Shown here piece by piece: positions 51,710 to 53,130 of a DNA stretch of 53,130 bases. The stretch comes from Companilactobacillus nuruki (lineage in GTDB: Bacteria; Bacillota; Bacilli; Lactobacillales; Lactobacillaceae), in NCBI RefSeq assembly GCF_002872255.1, contig NZ_NIPR01000011.1, forward strand, positions 1-53,130. Reading direction: 5' to 3'. Both the position numbers and the translations under genes were made by a program. The notes beneath the pieces were generated by a model. That model was not told the DNA's origin, ran no database searches, and worked only from the letters and a program-made list of their open reading frames with translations. Each line of letters opens with the position of its first letter. Within the stretch, counting starts at the first letter, position 1.

Positions 51710-52735
51710 ATGACTAAATATTTTGCGGACGTGTCTAGCTTTCAACGTGACGATTTAGGCTTCTTTCAAGGATTAGTTAATGCAGGTGTGGCTAGCGTTC
51801 TAATTAAAACCACACAAGGCAGCCCTGATGGAGATAACTACCTCAATCCTAAATCAATCAACCAAGCAAAAAATGCTTTAGCAGCTGGAATGAATGTTGG
51901 TTTCTATCATTATTTTCTAGCTTCAAGTGTTGCCGATTCGATCAATGAAGCTAAATTCTTCGAGCAATCAGTAATTAAACTTGGTTTTGGAAAGGATACG
52001 CCACTATGTGTTGATGTTGAAGATCCATCATTGGATGCTAATAATGTAGGAAGTTATGTCGATACTTTCATTAATTACCTTGAAGCACAAGGCTATACAA
52101 ATGTATTTCAATACAGTATGGCTAGTTGGTTCAACCAAGGTATCTTAAATGCTAATAAGTACCCGACTTGGGTAGCTAGTTACGGATCAAGCGATTGTGG
52201 AGCAAGAGGTAATATTGTCGCTTGGCAATACACATCAAGCTGGGGAGGTGGTTCTCAAGATATGAGTTATGACTGGGGAATCTTTGATAAGCAACCAGCT
52301 AAAACTGAAGCAGTCACACAGCCTACAATTGAACCTGAAAAACCAAAAGTAGAAAATGTCATCAAATTGACGGAACAAACTCATCCAGTAGATAGATTAG
52401 GAATTGAACGACCTGAAGCTTATGAGGCTGGTTCAACTTGGAAGAGTTCAGATATTGTAATGATCAATAACGAACCACATTATAAAATTGCAACAAATAT
52501 TTTTGTGCCACTATCAAAAACAGAGTTTAAAGATTTTATCATCGTTAAATATACGGGCTATTCACCGGCACCTGTCTTTGATAGTAATGGAAACCGAGTA
52601 CAGAACGCATCTGTCAGCACTGGTAAATCCTTTAAGACCGCTGGATTCAAAGTTATCAATGATATTCCGATGGCTAAAATTGCAACCAATGAATTTATTC
52701 CATTCGAGTACACATCAGGTTCAAAATTTGAATAG
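51710..52735 (+). CDS. Endolysin: GH25 lysozyme with C-terminal SLAP repeats
   Basis: 341 aa. GH25 muramidase at residues 1-195: FADVSSFQ with the conserved Asp, VGFYHYFLA, and the catalytic acids in LCVDVEDP. After a Pro/Glu linker come two SLAP-type wall-binding repeats ending YKIATNIFVPL and AKIATNEFIPF. It cleaves peptidoglycan to release progeny. ATG 51710 follows AGGAGGAACTAGT. No signal peptide is seen, so holin is required. Confidence 0.92.
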   Translation: MTKYFADVSSFQRDDLGFFQGLVNAGVASVLIKTTQGSPDGDNYLNPKSINQAKNALAAGMNVGFYHYFLASSVADSINEAKFFEQSVIKLGFGKDTPLCVDVEDPSLDANNVGSYVDTFINYLEAQGYTNVFQYSMASWFNQGILNANKYPTWVASYGSSDCGARGNIVAWQYTSSWGGGSQDMSYDWGIFDKQPAKTEAVTQPTIEPEKPKVENVIKLTEQTHPVDRLGIERPEAYEAGSTWKSSDIVMINNEPHYKIATNIFVPLSKTEFKDFIIVKYTGYSPAPVFDSNGNRVQNASVSTGKSFKTAGFKVINDIPMAKIATNEFIPFEYTSGSKFE

Positions 52736-52781
52736 AAACAGAAATGTTGTGAAATATACGGAAAGAAGTTAACTTTAAATT

Positions 52782-52814
52782 AAGCTTAATAATTGCTTTT
52801 GTGATATTAAGCTT
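52782..52814. terminator. Inverted repeat after the endolysin gene
   Basis: AAGCTTAATA and TATTAAGCTT form a perfect 10-bp stem. It lacks a clear T-run on either side, so it may be a processing hairpin rather than a terminator. Confidence 0.5.
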
Positions 52815-52855
52815 GCCTTTCTAATTTATTAGTATCTTACTAAACACAAAAAATA

Positions 52856-52893
52856 CCCATCATCTATTAATTTAGATGATGGGCTTTTTTTTA
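52856..52893 (+). terminator. Strong terminator at the end of the late operon
   Basis: CCCATCATCTA and TAGATGATGGG form a perfect 11-bp stem with loop TTAATT, followed by C and eight or more T. It closes the rightward prophage transcription. The remaining 150 bp to attR hold no gene. Confidence 0.88.
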
Positions 52894-52975
52894 TTTGAGT
52901 TCATTTTTATACAAAAAAATCGCTAGTCAATTAAGACTAACGACAGTATTTAAACCTATACTCTTTTAAAATCCA

Positions 52976-52994
52976 TTGTCCCAAAGTTGTCCCA
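52976..52994. promoter_or_regulatory. Candidate integrase arm-type sites, right end
   Basis: TTGTCCCA at 52976-52983 and 52987-52994, 11 bp apart, identical to the repeated octamer near attL. They lie about 50 bp inside attR, as expected for the other arm of attP. Confidence 0.6.
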
Positions 52995-53041
52995 AAGATT
53001 CATGTAAGCATTGATTTAACGGCGTAAAGTAGCAATAAAAT

Positions 53042-53109
53042 AATCCTGTACTCTCCTTAAATAACTGATTTTAGAACATTCTCGGATGTTCTATTTTTTT
53101 GACTTAAAT
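53042..53109 (+). repeat. attR: right 68-bp copy of the attachment core
   Basis: Identical to 8453-8520, carrying only the last 26 nt or so of tRNA-Ser (no functional tRNA) and the tRNA terminator. The 21 bp after it are host chromosome. Confidence 0.93.
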
Positions 53110-53130
53110 AAGCATAATATCTCAGTAAAA

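Larger units (their letters stand above)
8453..53109. mobile_element. Complete siphovirus prophage integrated in tRNA-Ser
   Basis: Bounded by the 68-bp direct repeat; about 44.6 kb from 8521 to 53109. It contains integrase, repressor, replication, packaging, head, tail, baseplate and lysis modules in the usual order of Lactobacillales siphophages with an HK97-type head. All structural genes look intact except the hub split; the antirepressor carries a nonsense codon. No antibiotic resistance or known toxin gene is seen. Confidence 0.93.

Noticed and set aside
52782-52814. Inverted repeat after endolysin as an insertion sequence end
   Set aside because: There is no transposase gene and no second copy; it is a simple hairpin between endolysin and the late terminator.

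Overview
The window is low-GC Gram-positive DNA from a Lactobacillaceae chromosome. A Companilactobacillus-like host is my guess from the AT-rich composition, lactobacillar gene content and strong AGGAGG ribosome sites; no species-level marker is present. It holds about 8.4 kb of host DNA and then one apparently complete siphovirus prophage of about 44.6 kb.

Host part (1-8468): a divergent vitamin B6 locus (MocR/PdxR-type regulator; pyridoxine/HMP kinase, ECF S-component of PdxU type, YwlG/UPF0340 protein), galE on the minus strand, a class A sortase, recJ, apt and tRNA-Ser(CGA). The 3' end of this tRNA plus its terminator is the attachment site. A perfect 68-bp direct repeat (8453-8520 and 53042-53109) bounds the prophage, and TTGTCCCA motifs near both ends look like integrase arm sites.

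Prophage, left to right: (i) leftward lysogeny block (tyrosine integrase, a two-TM surface protein with Ig-like domains, ImmA-type protease, ImmR-type repressor) and an operator region with a 16-bp palindrome; (ii) early region with a 28-aa membrane peptide, a DUF2829/Tad2-like protein (anti-Thoeris candidate), two minus-strand genes, a Cro-like protein and a BRO-N/KilAC antirepressor interrupted by an in-frame TAA; (iii) replication module (Gp157, AAA/Sak4-like ATPase, HNH-like mobile gene, helicase, DUF669 SSB-like protein, primase-helicase) followed by an iteron-like origin (3+3 inverted ATGAAGGGTT) and a VRR-NUC nuclease; (iv) some 18 small accessory genes ending in a DUF722-like late regulator; (v) about 780 bp of non-coding DNA dense in hairpins with three tRNA-like structures that have an acceptor stem and T-arm but no recognisable anticodon arm; (vi) HNH, a cos candidate, terminase, HK97-type portal, protease and capsid, connectors and tail genes with a -1 frameshift chaperone pair; (vii) tape measure, Dit, a tail hub split into two overlapping reading frames with four SLAP/SH3-like repeats in its middle, and BppU-type baseplate and receptor-binding genes; (viii) a lysis region into which a second BppU/collagen-like plus adhesin cassette has been placed, ending with a GH25 endolysin carrying SLAP-type wall-binding repeats.

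Integrase, ImmR/ImmA and the operators maintain lysogeny. Induction would turn on the rightward early operon, replication from the iteron origin, then late genes through the DUF722-like activator; HNH plus terminase package at a cos site. The most unusual element is the tRNA-like RNA array at 27480-28200. Gene functions are assigned by reading the protein sequences and remembering families; no searches were run.
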